A stretch of 64,000 nt of DNA, taken from positions 124,001 through 188,000 of the forward strand of contig NZ_JACEFJ010000009.1 in the NCBI RefSeq assembly GCF_015354735.1. Direction: 5' to 3'. Position 1 is the first letter of the stretch, and each line of letters begins with the position of its first letter. Of the stretch, positions 33,277-42,377 are shown one piece after another. Below the pieces are notes generated by a model that worked only from the letters and a program-made list of their open reading frames with translations, did no database searches and was not told the origin of the DNA. The position numbers and the translations under genes are program-made. This stretch comes from Pararhodonellum marinum. Its GTDB lineage: Bacteria > Bacteroidota > Bacteroidia > Cytophagales > Cyclobacteriaceae.

Positions 33277-34725
33277 ATGCCTAAAGATACACAAGCCCAA
33301 ACAAAGCCCTCTGTTTTCCTGAGAAGAAATTTCCCCTTTTCTCCAACCCCAGGTCAAGAAAGATTTTTTGAGTTGATGGATCGGTTTTTTGGTATTCCCG
33401 TGCAAAAAAAGCCCACATTTGTGCTTAGAGGCTATGCGGGTACAGGAAAGACCTCGGTGGTTTCAGCGGTAGTCAGATCCTTACAAGCCATAGGATTGAA
33501 ATCCCTGTTGTTGGCTCCCACTGGTCGGGCGGCCAAAGTCATGAGTGCATATGCTGGAAGGATGGGTTTTACTATACACAAGATCATCTATCGTCCCAAA
33601 CAGGGAACTGACGGAGTCAGTTCAGGATTTGAAATCCAAAAAAACTATTATCGGGACACTCTTTTTATTGTAGATGAGGCTTCTATGCTTGCTGATGAGG
33701 GGATGGGGGCGAGATTGCTCAAGGACCTGATAAGCTTTGTTTTTCAACAGGAGTCCAACCGACTCTTGTTGGTAGGGGATACAGCACAGCTTCCGCCGGT
33801 AGGGAGTCAAAAAAGCCCTGCATTGGATAAGATTCACCTAGTAAGACATTATGGATTGGAGGTAATCGGCACTGAGTTGATGGAAGTCATGCGGCAGGAC
33901 CAGGCTTCAGGTATTCTATATAATGCCACACGACTTCGACAGGAAGTGATGCTGGAAAAACCCAATATCTCTTTGGTGTCCAAAGGCTTTCGGGATTTTT
34001 TCCGGATGACTGGGGAAAAACTAGAAGAAGGACTACGCTATGCCTATGATAAATTCGGTGTGGATCAGACCATTATCATTACCCGATCCAATAAATCAGC
34101 AGTCCAATACAACCAATATATAAGGCGAGTCATTCACTTTTTCGAGGATGAAATCGATGTTGGGGATCTTTTGATGATTGTCAAAAACAATTACACCTAC
34201 ATGGCGGAATCTGATAAAGTCAGTTTTTTGGCTAACGGTGATTTTGTAGAAATCATAAAAATTCGTTCTTTTGAGGAAATTTATGGCTTTAGATTTGCTA
34301 CTGTCGAGCTGAGATTGCTTGACTACCCGGAAGAACCGTTCTTTGAAGCAAAAATTATTCTGGATACCCTTTATGCGGATACACCTTCCCTAAGTGGGGA
34401 ACAGTATCAGTCGCTGTATCGACAGGTTTTGGAGGATTATCAGGACCTAAGCAATTCAAAAGAAAAAAGTGAAGCCCTAAAAAAAGATCCATATTTGAAC
34501 GCATTGCAGGTTAAGTTCGCCTACGCGTTGACCTGTCACAAATCTCAGGGAGGGCAATGGGCCGCAGTTTTTGTGGACCAAGGCTACCTTCAAGAGGACC
34601 AACTTGATCAGGAATATATCCGTTGGTTGTATACGGCTGTTACTAGGGCTTCTCGAGAACTATTTATGGTAAACTTTCATGCAAAGTTTTACGTTAACGA
34701 TGCGGAATCAAACAAGGAATTATAA
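33277..34725 (+). CDS. RecD-like superfamily 1 DNA helicase (AAA_30/UvrD C2)
   Basis: 482 residues from the ATG at 33277; the open frame extends upstream but only over the NUDIX gene. Motif I is GYAGTGKTS (Walker A), motif Ia LLAPTGRAAKVM, motif II FIVDEASML, motif III LVGDTAQLPPVG, motif V/VI region YALTCHKSQGGQW and YTAVTRASRELF. This organisation matches the short RecD2/ViroHel-type DNA helicases, not a full RecBCD subunit. Likely 5'-3' DNA unwinding in repair. The DUF1573 gene follows 15 bases later and may be co-transcribed. Confidence 0.93.
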   Translation: MPKDTQAQTKPSVFLRRNFPFSPTPGQERFFELMDRFFGIPVQKKPTFVLRGYAGTGKTSVVSAVVRSLQAIGLKSLLLAPTGRAAKVMSAYAGRMGFTIHKIIYRPKQGTDGVSSGFEIQKNYYRDTLFIVDEASMLADEGMGARLLKDLISFVFQQESNRLLLVGDTAQLPPVGSQKSPALDKIHLVRHYGLEVIGTELMEVMRQDQASGILYNATRLRQEVMLEKPNISLVSKGFRDFFRMTGEKLEEGLRYAYDKFGVDQTIIITRSNKSAVQYNQYIRRVIHFFEDEIDVGDLLMIVKNNYTYMAESDKVSFLANGDFVEIIKIRSFEEIYGFRFATVELRLLDYPEEPFFEAKIILDTLYADTPSLSGEQYQSLYRQVLEDYQDLSNSKEKSEALKKDPYLNALQVKFAYALTCHKSQGGQWAAVFVDQGYLQEDQLDQEYIRWLYTAVTRASRELFMVNFHAKFYVNDAESNKEL

Positions 34726-34740
34726 CAAAATAACGATAAG

Positions 34741-35139
34741 ATGAAAAGATTTACACTACTACTGTTTATCGGGCTAATGGCGGCCACAGTACACGCCCAG
34801 ATCGCCTCCAACAATAATGGCCCCGTCATTGATTTCAATGAAACATCCGTGGATTTTGGTGACATTACCCAAGGGGATAAAGTGGAACACACCTTTGTTT
34901 TGAAAAATACAGGTTCAGCTCCTTTGGTCATCTCCAATGTGGCTGCTACATGCGGTTGTACTGTTCCTAAATGGCCCAAAGAACCTATCGCACCTGGAAG
35001 TTCTGCTGAAATCAAAGTCACTTTTAATTCAGCAGGAAAAATGGGTAAACAAAATTCAGTGGTCAGGATTTATTCCAATGCATCAGAACCCATAGAAAAA
35101 GTATCTTTGATTTCCAATGTGCTGCCCAAAGGAAGGTAA
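34741..35139 (+). CDS. DUF1573 secreted protein (immunoglobulin-like fold)
   Basis: 132 residues. A signal peptide ending near VHAQ is followed by a DUF1573 domain: FNETSVDFGDITQGDKVEHTF, then LKNTGSAPLVI and the characteristic CGCTVPKWPKEPIAPG with a double-Cys motif, closing with SNASEPIEKVSL. The family is common in Bacteroidota and is thought to be exported to the periplasm or cell surface. A strong terminator follows directly. Function is unknown. Confidence 0.9.
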   Translation: MKRFTLLLFIGLMAATVHAQIASNNNGPVIDFNETSVDFGDITQGDKVEHTFVLKNTGSAPLVISNVAATCGCTVPKWPKEPIAPGSSAEIKVTFNSAGKMGKQNSVVRIYSNASEPIEKVSLISNVLPKGR

Positions 35140-35154
35140 GGTATGAAACATTAC

Positions 35155-35187
35155 AAAAAAAAACCGGTTTAAACCGGTTTTTTTCTT
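35155..35187. terminator. Palindromic bidirectional terminator
   Basis: AAAAAACCGGTTT paired with AAACCGGTTTTTT, bordered by A and T tracts, lies between the convergent DUF1573 and META genes and can end transcription from either side. Confidence 0.88.
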
Positions 35188-35892
35188 TTAGTCCACTTTC
35201 ATAAAGGTCAGTAATTTTTTTCCGGATTCATCTTGCAAAATCAGCCTAAGGTCGGCAACATCATACTTCCGAACTTCCTTGAGCAGATCTACCACCTTGG
35301 ATTCCGTGAGCATCTCAGGGCAAGCCATCATGGTGGAGGCTGGACTGGAAAATTTTATGTTTCGCTCATCAAGGTCTACAATTTGTCCCCTCAGATTATT
35401 ACAACCTGCATAGCCAAAGAAATTTCTATCCCGTGCATTCATTTCAAAAACCAATGCTTTAGAATATTGATCATGTTCTACCAACTCATCCTCGATTTCG
35501 ATCAATTTCCAAATGTCCGTGATGCGTAGAGAAAAATCAGGTTTTTTTTCAATAATTTCTACCAAACTGTATATCAAACTACAGGCATCTGCAGGTATTG
35601 GTGCCTCCCGCTGTGTCACATTGACTTTGAGGCGGTACAAGTAGCCTGGTTGGTAATCAAAACCCTCGATGTTACTGTAAAAATTCTTCCAATCTCCAAA
35701 CTCAATTTCATCTGATTCCTGGGTTTGGAGGCAGGACATTGGTCCCACGCCCTGACAATCCACTTTGTAACTATTGACCCAAAGCACTTTTTCCCCTCCG
35801 GGAATCACTTGGGTAACTTGGTTGTTTTGGCAAGCTATGCCCCAAAAAAGGATTGAAGCCAAATAAAGGTTAAGATTTGTTGTCCGGTTCAT
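35188..35892 (-). CDS. DUF4377/META-domain lipoprotein
   Basis: 234 residues. The lipobox GIAC (after an N-terminal hydrophobic stretch) marks a lipoprotein. An N-terminal DUF4377 domain (VNSYKVDCQGVGPMSCL..) is followed by a META/heat-inducible-HslJ-like domain with FFGYAGCNNLRGQI and FSSPASTMMACPEM. The pair occurs in Bacteroidota envelope lipoproteins. It is the last gene of the yggS-to-META operon and overlaps the preceding SGNH gene by 4 bases (ATGA). Confidence 0.87.
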   Translation of the reverse strand: MNRTTNLNLYLASILFWGIACQNNQVTQVIPGGEKVLWVNSYKVDCQGVGPMSCLQTQESDEIEFGDWKNFYSNIEGFDYQPGYLYRLKVNVTQREAPIPADACSLIYSLVEIIEKKPDFSLRITDIWKLIEIEDELVEHDQYSKALVFEMNARDRNFFGYAGCNNLRGQIVDLDERNIKFSSPASTMMACPEMLTESKVVDLLKEVRKYDVADLRLILQDESGKKLLTFMKVD

Positions 35893-36641
35893 GGCATTCT
35901 AGTTCGTTTAGAAATGATTTCTTTAAGATCAGCTGCCCATTCTGCATAAATTAGGGCACTGGGATGTAATTGGTCCTCAACCAGAGATTCAGGCAAGGCG
36001 CCGACTTCTCTGTACCTAGTGGTTATATCCATAAATACCACTCCTTTTTCGGTTGAAATAGCCTCTTTTGAAGCATTAAAGGCATCAATTTCACCGGTCA
36101 CCTTTTTCTGGTCTGTATTTCTTCCGGTTGCAAACGGCGTGATTCCCCAATCAGGAATCGAAATGACAATGACCCTATCGTGCCTCCCTTTAGCAAAGGT
36201 GATGGCTTGTTCCAATAATTCCTCGAACTCTTTTTTAAAATTGGTTACATCTCTGCCCCTGTATTGGTTGTTTACCCCAATCAGCAGCGTCACCCAATCA
36301 TAGGTTTGATCTGAGATTCCCGCATCATCTATGCCTTTTTGTAGTTCATCAGTGGTCCATCCAGTTCGGGCTATGATTTTTTTTAGGTCCCAGTCTATTC
36401 CTTCTTCTGCCAAAAGTTTTACCAATTGATTGGGATAGCGTTCTGCTTCAAGTACCCCCTCCCCGATGGTGTAGGAATCGCCCAAAGCCAAGTAGGTCAT
36501 TTTGGTGTCTGTCATGTCATCTGGTGTTGTGGCTGGGTTTTGCTGGGCCACACATGAAAATAACAGGAGGATTCCACAGCCATACCAACCTCTGTATAAG
36601 TCTTTAAGATTTCTTTTTATGAAGGAAGAAAAGCAGATCAT
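35889..36641 (-). CDS. SGNH/GDSL-family hydrolase lipoprotein
   Basis: 250 residues. A long hydrophobic start ends in LFSCVAQQ, whose Cys is probably lipidated. Block I is LALGDSYTIGEG with nucleophile Ser, block III LLIGVNNQYRG (Asn) and block V VEDQLHPSALIY with the catalytic Asp/His. These fit an esterase or acyl-hydrolase acting at the cell surface. Located between an S66 carboxypeptidase and a META lipoprotein in an envelope-themed operon. Substrate unknown. Confidence 0.9.
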   Translation of the reverse strand: MICFSSFIKRNLKDLYRGWYGCGILLLFSCVAQQNPATTPDDMTDTKMTYLALGDSYTIGEGVLEAERYPNQLVKLLAEEGIDWDLKKIIARTGWTTDELQKGIDDAGISDQTYDWVTLLIGVNNQYRGRDVTNFKKEFEELLEQAITFAKGRHDRVIVISIPDWGITPFATGRNTDQKKVTGEIDAFNASKEAISTEKGVVFMDITTRYREVGALPESLVEDQLHPSALIYAEWAADLKEIISKRTRMP

Positions 36642-36645
36642 CAGA

Positions 36646-37698
36646 TTAGGAGGTAAAAATTTCCTCTTTCATCTCAAAAAACCCCTTTTCAGCATCCATG
36701 GACACCCTTGCGCCTACGGGTATGACAAATTGCTTGTCCACGTGCCCGATCATGGCACCGCGATAAGCAGGAATGTTCAATGGTAGGATGTAATCCTCCA
36801 GGATTTGTTCCAAAGTCAAGGATCCATACCCTCCACTCGGAGAGCAATCCGTGCATTGCCCGAAGATAAATCCTTTGATTTGATCCAAGGCCCCCATCAG
36901 CTTTAAAGTACTCATCATTCGGTCAATTTTATAGGGATCTTCCCGGATATCCTCCAGAAATAAGATTTTTCCTTCAAAAGAGGGCAGATAAGGCGAACCT
37001 GCCAATGCGGTCAGGACCGTAAGGTTTCCTCCTATAATTTCACCCTCTGCAATGCCAGGTCGGATGGTTTGAATCCTGTTCTGTTTGATCACCAAGTCAT
37101 CCCCTTTCACCAATTCATTCTCAAATCTGACCAATTCCCTTTCAAAAAACACTTTTTCAATTTGCTTTACATTGAACCTGTTCCAGCTCCCGGTTCCGTT
37201 TGGACCATGAAAGGTGATCAGGCCTGTTTTGGCATGGATGGCGAGGTGCAAAGCCGTGACATCAGAATAGCCAAGGATGGGCTTGGGATTGGCTGAGATG
37301 GACTCATAATCAATCATGGGAAGAATTCTGGCAGCACCTGACCCACCCCTAATGCAGATGACTGCTTTGATTTCGGGATTGGCAAACATCTCGTTGAGAT
37401 CTGCTGCTCTTTCGGTGTCGGTTCCGGCAAGGTGTCCTCGCCGGTTGAATAGGTGCTTTCCGGTCTCTACCTCAAAACCTAAAGCTTCCAAAGCCTCTTT
37501 GGCAAAGAGAATCTGCATGCTTTCTGCTGTAGCTGCTGAAGGGCTGATGAGACCAACTCGGTCTCCTTTGTTCAATCGATTCGGAAGTAATTTAAGGACA
37601 GTTTCTTTCCCTTGAAATTTCTTCTGCATGCTCAAAAATGGCGCTACAGCAAGGGTCAAACCCAAGGACTTGACAAAATCTCTTTTATTCATAAGCAT
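36646..37698 (-). CDS. S66-family LD-carboxypeptidase (muropeptide recycling)
   Basis: 350 residues. The N-terminus MNKRDFVKSLGLTLAVAPFLS looks like a twin-arginine-type signal with KR in place of RR, implying export. The S66 core shows LISPSAATAES, IRGGSGAARILPMIDY and GYSDVTALHLAI with the nucleophile Ser, and later the catalytic Glu/His region in LFLEDIRED and IGHVDKQFVIPVG. It should remove the terminal D-Ala from murein tetrapeptides. It follows the PBP4 gene by 17 bases, so both may act on peptidoglycan peptides. Confidence 0.92.
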   Translation of the reverse strand: MLMNKRDFVKSLGLTLAVAPFLSMQKKFQGKETVLKLLPNRLNKGDRVGLISPSAATAESMQILFAKEALEALGFEVETGKHLFNRRGHLAGTDTERAADLNEMFANPEIKAVICIRGGSGAARILPMIDYESISANPKPILGYSDVTALHLAIHAKTGLITFHGPNGTGSWNRFNVKQIEKVFFERELVRFENELVKGDDLVIKQNRIQTIRPGIAEGEIIGGNLTVLTALAGSPYLPSFEGKILFLEDIREDPYKIDRMMSTLKLMGALDQIKGFIFGQCTDCSPSGGYGSLTLEQILEDYILPLNIPAYRGAMIGHVDKQFVIPVGARVSMDAEKGFFEMKEEIFTS

Positions 37699-37715
37699 TC
37701 AGTTAGATGTTGAAG

Positions 37716-39038
37716 TTAAAAATTATCCCGAATATATAATAATACCTTCTCCATCTCTGTTCTCACCACACTGGCTTTGTAGGGGTAATTGTTGTTCATA
37801 AAGGCAAAAGCATACACTTTGTTGCTTTTGGTTTTGATAAATCCCACCAAGTCATGGTTGTTGCTTAGGGTGCCTGTTTTCGCATGGATGTATGGCGTGA
37901 GGGATTTATAAGAATTCCTCAACGTTCCATCCACTCCCCCTACCGGAAGGAGGTCAAACAAAGTTTGATCTGGCACGATGCGATAGATTTTTTCAGCCAA
38001 AGTGACCATACTTCTTGGTGTCATTAGGTTGTGCCTGGATAGGCCTGATCCATCCACCCATAGAGGCTTGTCCGGTAGGTCAAAAAGATGGGTTTTCTGG
38101 ATGTAATCGATGGCTCTTTCAGGATTGAGTTCTTTAAACAAAACATCAGAAACCATAAGCAACAGTTGCTCAGCGATAAAATTATCACTTTCCTTCAGCA
38201 TTTCCCTATATAGAATCTGGGTGGGTAGCCCCTTAAGGACTTGGTGCTTTTCCGGTAATCGCTCTGCAGATAACACCACTTTTTTTTGTAGCGCCTGTCC
38301 CGCTAAATCCACAAAAAGTTCAGGAGAGGTAATAAACGGAACTTCTATTTTCATTCCGTTATAGCTTCTGGGATTGTAATAGAATTGGTTGGAATGAAAT
38401 TCCCTCTGTACATTGCGAACATCCCTATCCATGGCTTGCAATGAATTTCTGAAATAAGCAGGTGAAAGTACAGGCTGGTTGCCTTTTTTTTCTGCCGTCA
38501 CCAAATTTCCAAAAATGGGCATGGAGGACCGTTCTGCGGAAAAGGAATAGAAAAAATCGTCCCATTGCCATCCAAAGCCAAAGGCATCTGATTTCCAATT
38601 GGATTGAGAAAAATAGATGGATTCAAATTTTTTCAAAAAGGAATCCAAGGCCGGTTGAGGGAGTTTGGGATATTTCCAACTGGGGTCACCTGTGCCCCAA
38701 AAGGTAATCTCATTCTCCTTGGTGGTATACCTGATCAGATTAGAGCTGTCTCCCAAGACGATAAGCGCCCCATAGAATGTCAAAAGTTTTACCGTGGAGG
38801 CGGGGATAAAGTAAAGGTGGCTGTTTTTTTCGTACTGTAACGTTTGCTCCTCCAGGTCATATAGCATGAAACCAGTGGTATGTTTATCAAAAAAAGATCC
38901 TTTTCCCAACCTTTCGTCCAAACCAAAATAGCGGGCTCTAGGATCTTGTCCGCGTGAAGGCAGTGAAAACAGTGAAAAAAAGAAAGTTAGGAAGCAAACT
39001 AAAAGGAGTCTGTTGGGGGTTAAGTTCACGCAAATCAA
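37716..39038 (-). CDS. dacB: D-alanyl-D-alanine carboxypeptidase/endopeptidase (PBP4 type)
   Basis: 440 residues with a signal peptide ending near SRGQ. Serine penicillin-binding motifs: PASTVKLL (S-x-x-K), ESDNFIAE (S-x-N), and HAKTGTLSN (KTG). It trims D-Ala from peptide stems and/or cleaves cross-links in the periplasm. The start is a TTG at 39038 overlapping the DUF423 stop, or a GTG at 39029. Part of the operon with YggS, DUF423 and the S66 gene. Confidence 0.93.
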   Translation of the reverse strand: MICVNLTPNRLLLVCFLTFFFSLFSLPSRGQDPRARYFGLDERLGKGSFFDKHTTGFMLYDLEEQTLQYEKNSHLYFIPASTVKLLTFYGALIVLGDSSNLIRYTTKENEITFWGTGDPSWKYPKLPQPALDSFLKKFESIYFSQSNWKSDAFGFGWQWDDFFYSFSAERSSMPIFGNLVTAEKKGNQPVLSPAYFRNSLQAMDRDVRNVQREFHSNQFYYNPRSYNGMKIEVPFITSPELFVDLAGQALQKKVVLSAERLPEKHQVLKGLPTQILYREMLKESDNFIAEQLLLMVSDVLFKELNPERAIDYIQKTHLFDLPDKPLWVDGSGLSRHNLMTPRSMVTLAEKIYRIVPDQTLFDLLPVGGVDGTLRNSYKSLTPYIHAKTGTLSNNHDLVGFIKTKSNKVYAFAFMNNNYPYKASVVRTEMEKVLLYIRDNF

Positions 39039-39430
39039 GGGTTAAAATGTTTCTTTTCTTTATTGATTCCCAAGAAGACCAGTAACCAACCGGTCATCAA
39101 AGCTATGCCTCCAAATGGGGTAATGGCTCCAAGCCAATTGGCACCTGAAAGAGACAGCACTAACAAAGAACCTGAAAAGATCAAAATACCTGCCAAAAAT
39201 ATCGAGTTGGCCCATCCCAAGATGCGGTTATTGGGGAATTTGAGTTGGATGATCCCAACAGCCAAGATGGCTAGGCTGTGGTAAAACTGATATTTAATGG
39301 CTGTTTCAAAAGTTTCTGTCCTACCCAATGATTCGAGGATTTCGGACAAACCATGGGCGCCAAAGGCTCCGATCCCAACAGAAAGTAAACCCAAAATACA
39401 TGCTATTTGTATGCTACTGATGGCTTTCAT
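39035..39430 (-). CDS. DUF423 (TMEM256/YgdD-like) small membrane protein
   Basis: 131 residues with four membrane spans. The family start GAFGAHGLSEILESLGRTETFETAIKYQ (quoted in part) and ITPFGGIALMTGWLLVF are clear. The function of this conserved inner-membrane family is unknown. It overlaps the dacB start by 4 bases and follows YggS by 6, all within one transcriptional unit. Confidence 0.9.
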   Translation of the reverse strand: MKAISSIQIACILGLLSVGIGAFGAHGLSEILESLGRTETFETAIKYQFYHSLAILAVGIIQLKFPNNRILGWANSIFLAGILIFSGSLLVLSLSGANWLGAITPFGGIALMTGWLLVFLGINKEKKHFNP

Positions 39431-39436
39431 CTTTCG

Positions 39437-40105
39437 TTAATTTCGGGATCCAAAAATTGCGCTGCCTATTCGTACCATGGTACTTCCTTCTTCTTGGGCG
39501 ATCAGGTAATCTCCGCTCATTCCCATTGAAATTTCTTTTAATTCAAATGTCTCGGGCAGCACCATTTGATTGAGCTTATCCATAAGGGTTTTAAGTCCTT
39601 TAAATTCAGCCCTTACCAAGTCTTTGTTCTCTGTGAAGGTGGCCATACCCATCAATCCTTTTACTTTGATGTGATTCAATTGAACCAAAAATTCATCATC
39701 AAGCATTTCCTTTAGTTCCTGTTCATCAAATCCAAACTTACTTTCCTCTTTGGCGATATGAACCTGGAGCAGGCATGAAATGACCCGGTCAATTTTCTCT
39801 CCCTGCTTGTTGATTTCTTTCAGCAGGCGGTAGGAATCCACTCCATGTATGAGATAGACAAAAGGGGCCAAAAATTTGACTTTATTGCGCTGAAGGTGGC
39901 CGATCATGTGCCAACGAATATCTTCAGGCAAATGAGCTTGTTTGTCTACCAATTCCTGAACTTTATTTTCACCAAAATCCCTTATTCCCGCATCATAGGC
40001 CTCCTGTATATCAGTGGTTGGTTTGGTTTTGGTAACAGCTACCAGCAAACAGGAGGGATTTATAAAACTCTTTTTTATTTGGGCAAGGTTTTCTTTAATT
40101 GGCAT
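39437..40105 (-). CDS. yggS: YggS/PROSC-family PLP-binding protein
   Basis: 222 residues. Contains the PLP-lysine motif LVAVTKTKP (Lys ~37), DFGENKVQELVDK, HMIGHLQRNKVK and the phosphate-binding MGMSGDYLIA. It is a TIM-barrel PLP homeostasis protein without known enzymatic activity. The ATG at 40105 is preferred over the longer in-frame start at 40147, because the promoter at 40125-40155 lies between them. First gene of the envelope operon. Confidence 0.93.
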   Translation of the reverse strand: MPIKENLAQIKKSFINPSCLLVAVTKTKPTTDIQEAYDAGIRDFGENKVQELVDKQAHLPEDIRWHMIGHLQRNKVKFLAPFVYLIHGVDSYRLLKEINKQGEKIDRVISCLLQVHIAKEESKFGFDEQELKEMLDDEFLVQLNHIKVKGLMGMATFTENKDLVRAEFKGLKTLMDKLNQMVLPETFELKEISMGMSGDYLIAQEEGSTMVRIGSAIFGSRN

Positions 40106-40124
40106 TATCTTTAATTTACAAATC

Positions 40125-40155
40125 CAAAGATACGGCTGTATAGTCAACAGCCAAA
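40125..40155 (-). promoter_or_regulatory. Consensus promoter TTTG-N19-TATCTTTG for the yggS operon
   Basis: On the minus strand TTTG (40155-40152) and TATCTTTG (40132-40125) are separated by 19 bases, an exact match to the Bacteroidota consensus. The expected start is near 40119, about 14 bases before the yggS ATG. Confidence 0.85.
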
Positions 40156-40156
40156 G

Positions 40157-40164
40157 TATTTTTG
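40157..40164 (+). promoter_or_regulatory. -7 element TATTTTTG for the GH3-family gene
   Basis: TATTTTTG lies 33 bases before the GH3-family ATG. It begins two bases after the -33 TTTG of the divergent yggS promoter, so the two promoters are interleaved. No TTTG is found at the expected upstream spacing. Confidence 0.55.
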
Positions 40165-40197
40165 ACAGGGAGTGAGATTTTAATCTAAATCATTGAT

Positions 40198-41745
40198 ATG
40201 GCCATTCTGGGTACATTATTGAAAAAAGGAATTCGTTTAAGAGAGTCCCTTGAACAGGAATATACTTCGCCTTTGGGGCTTCAAAAAATGGAACTTCAAA
40301 AACTATTGATTGCCGCAAGAAACACCAAAATAGCTGATAAATACCATTTTAAAGGAATTCTGTCCGCATTCAAATCTCCTGGGAACGCTTTTTATGAGGC
40401 CTTCAAAAGTCAGGTTCCCATCTATGATTATAATAAAATATATGAAGAATGGTGGCACTTGCTCAAACAAGGGGAAAGTGATGTGACTTGGCCGGGTAAA
40501 ATCAGGTATTTTGCTTTAAGTTCAGGAACATCAGGCAGTTCATCCAAATATATCCCCATTTCCAAAGAGATGGTGAAAGCCATCCGTAAAACCGGGGTAA
40601 GACAGATTCTTACTCTTTCTAAATATGAATTGCCTCCAAGTCTTTTTAGCAAGGGTATTTTGATGTTGGGGGGAAGCACAGATCTTGAATTCAATGGCAC
40701 CTATTTTTCCGGTGATCTAAGCGGGATCACTACCGGTAATCTTCCTATTTGGTTTCAGCGTTTTTATAAACCAGGCAAGAAAATATCCAAAAACAAAAAC
40801 TGGCGTGATAAGCTGGAGGAAATCGTGGAGCATGCACCAAAATGGGATATTGGGATCATTGTGGGGGTTCCGGCATGGCTTCAGATCCTCATGGAAAAAA
40901 TCATAGAGCGCTACCAGCTAGAAACCATCCATGACATCTGGCCCAATCTGATGATATTTGTTCACGGAGGAGTTTCTTTTGAGCCCTACAAGCGCGGTTT
41001 TGAAAAGCTATTGGCCAAGCCCCTGGTTTATATGGAAACCTATTTGGCTAGCGAAGGCTTTTTGGCATTCCAGGCATTGCCAAACAGGAGATCCATGAGA
41101 CTTGTGCTCAATAATGGGATTTTCCATGAATTTGTGCCATTTCATGAGGCCAATTTTGATGAACAGGGAGACCTTAAAGCAGGTGCTCAAACCCTAAATA
41201 TTGAACAAGTAGAAGAAGGGGTGGATTACGCACTTCTGATCAGCACTTGTGCAGGTGCCTGGCGATACCTGATTGGGGATGTGATCCGTTTTGTTTCCAA
41301 AGCAGAGTGTGAAATCATCATTACTGGACGGACCAAGCATTTTTTGAGCCTTTGCGGAGAACACCTTTCTGTAGACAACATGAACAAGGCAGTTGAACTG
41401 GTAGGGGAAGAACTTAAGCTTTCTCTATCCGAATATACCGTGGTTGGTTTCCCCCATGGGACACTTTTTGGCCACCATTGGTATATAGGAACCGACGATC
41501 AAGTTGACCCTGACCTTTTTTGTAAGAAGCTGGATGAGAAACTCAAAATCATCAATGATGATTATGCGGTCGAAAGACAGCATGCGTTGAAAGAAGTCAA
41601 AGTCACCATTTTAAATCCGAATTACTTTTATGAATGGCTTCGGCTTCAGGGAAAAGAAGGGGGGCAGAATAAATTTCCTCGGGTATTGAAAGGCGAAAAA
41701 ATGGAAAATTGGATCGATTTTCTGAAAAATCAACCTTCCTTATGA
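40198..41745 (+). CDS. GH3-family acyl-adenylate/amide synthetase
   Basis: 515 residues of the GH3 branch of the ANL superfamily, best known from plant hormone amino-acid conjugases. Visible are the ATP-binding loop ALSSGTSGSSSKYIPIS, YLASEGFLAF (equivalent to motif 2), and the C-terminal YLIGDVIRFVSKAE plus LSLCGEHLSV. The bacterial members are not characterised; the fold predicts activation of a carboxylic acid as an acyl-AMP and transfer to an amine. It overlaps the LysE exporter gene (ATGA) and may supply or process that exporter's substrate, but this is inference. Confidence 0.9.
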   Translation: MAILGTLLKKGIRLRESLEQEYTSPLGLQKMELQKLLIAARNTKIADKYHFKGILSAFKSPGNAFYEAFKSQVPIYDYNKIYEEWWHLLKQGESDVTWPGKIRYFALSSGTSGSSSKYIPISKEMVKAIRKTGVRQILTLSKYELPPSLFSKGILMLGGSTDLEFNGTYFSGDLSGITTGNLPIWFQRFYKPGKKISKNKNWRDKLEEIVEHAPKWDIGIIVGVPAWLQILMEKIIERYQLETIHDIWPNLMIFVHGGVSFEPYKRGFEKLLAKPLVYMETYLASEGFLAFQALPNRRSMRLVLNNGIFHEFVPFHEANFDEQGDLKAGAQTLNIEQVEEGVDYALLISTCAGAWRYLIGDVIRFVSKAECEIIITGRTKHFLSLCGEHLSVDNMNKAVELVGEELKLSLSEYTVVGFPHGTLFGHHWYIGTDDQVDPDLFCKKLDEKLKIINDDYAVERQHALKEVKVTILNPNYFYEWLRLQGKEGGQNKFPRVLKGEKMENWIDFLKNQPSL

Positions 41746-42377
41746 CCGGAGCTTTGGCAGAAGGGATTTTGATGGGGTTGGTGCTGTCCATGATCATCGG
41801 CCCTGTGTTTTTTGCCTTGATTCAGCATAGCATGAGCTATGGGTTCAAACATGCCGTTTTTATGGCCCTTGGTATCCTCCTCAGTGATAGCATGTATGTT
41901 TTGATCTCTCATTACGGGGTTTCCTCATTTTCCAAAAACCCCATGATTGAAGGTTTTTTGGGTTATGCAGGAGGCATGATTTTGATAGGGTTTGGCATCG
42001 CCACATTCGTCAAAAAAGGCATTAGTAGACCGAATACAGGAGGATTTGGGAAGGATAAATCCAAAAAAAGGACAGGGTTCCTCAAGGGTTTTACCCTGAA
42101 TGGGATCAATCCATTTGTTTTGCTCTTTTGGATTTCTGTGGCAGGTTTGGTCAACATGAAGGTCGACTATAGCGCAAAAGATGTTTGGTTTTATTACCTG
42201 GGGATATTGGGTACCGTTTTTCTGATCGATGTGCTGAAAGCTTATATTGCCAAAAGGCTCAGTCAATTCGTCACCCCTAAACTGATGTTAAATTTGAACA
42301 GATTGGTGGCTGCCGTGTTGGTATTCTTCGGAACCCGAATGATTTACTTTGCGGTACAAAACCAACCTCTATTATGA
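41742..42377 (+). CDS. LysE-family transporter
   Basis: 211 residues from the ATG at 41742, which overlaps the GH3-family stop (ATGA); the upstream in-frame start at 41709 lies inside that gene. Six membrane spans with GLVLSMIIGPVFFALIQHSM (the LysE G-x-PGP-like first helix) and NGINPFVLLFWISVAG are typical of the LysE/RhtB amino-acid exporters. It overlaps the next gene by 4 bases. Confidence 0.9.
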   Translation: MTGALAEGILMGLVLSMIIGPVFFALIQHSMSYGFKHAVFMALGILLSDSMYVLISHYGVSSFSKNPMIEGFLGYAGGMILIGFGIATFVKKGISRPNTGGFGKDKSKKRTGFLKGFTLNGINPFVLLFWISVAGLVNMKVDYSAKDVWFYYLGILGTVFLIDVLKAYIAKRLSQFVTPKLMLNLNRLVAAVLVFFGTRMIYFAVQNQPLL

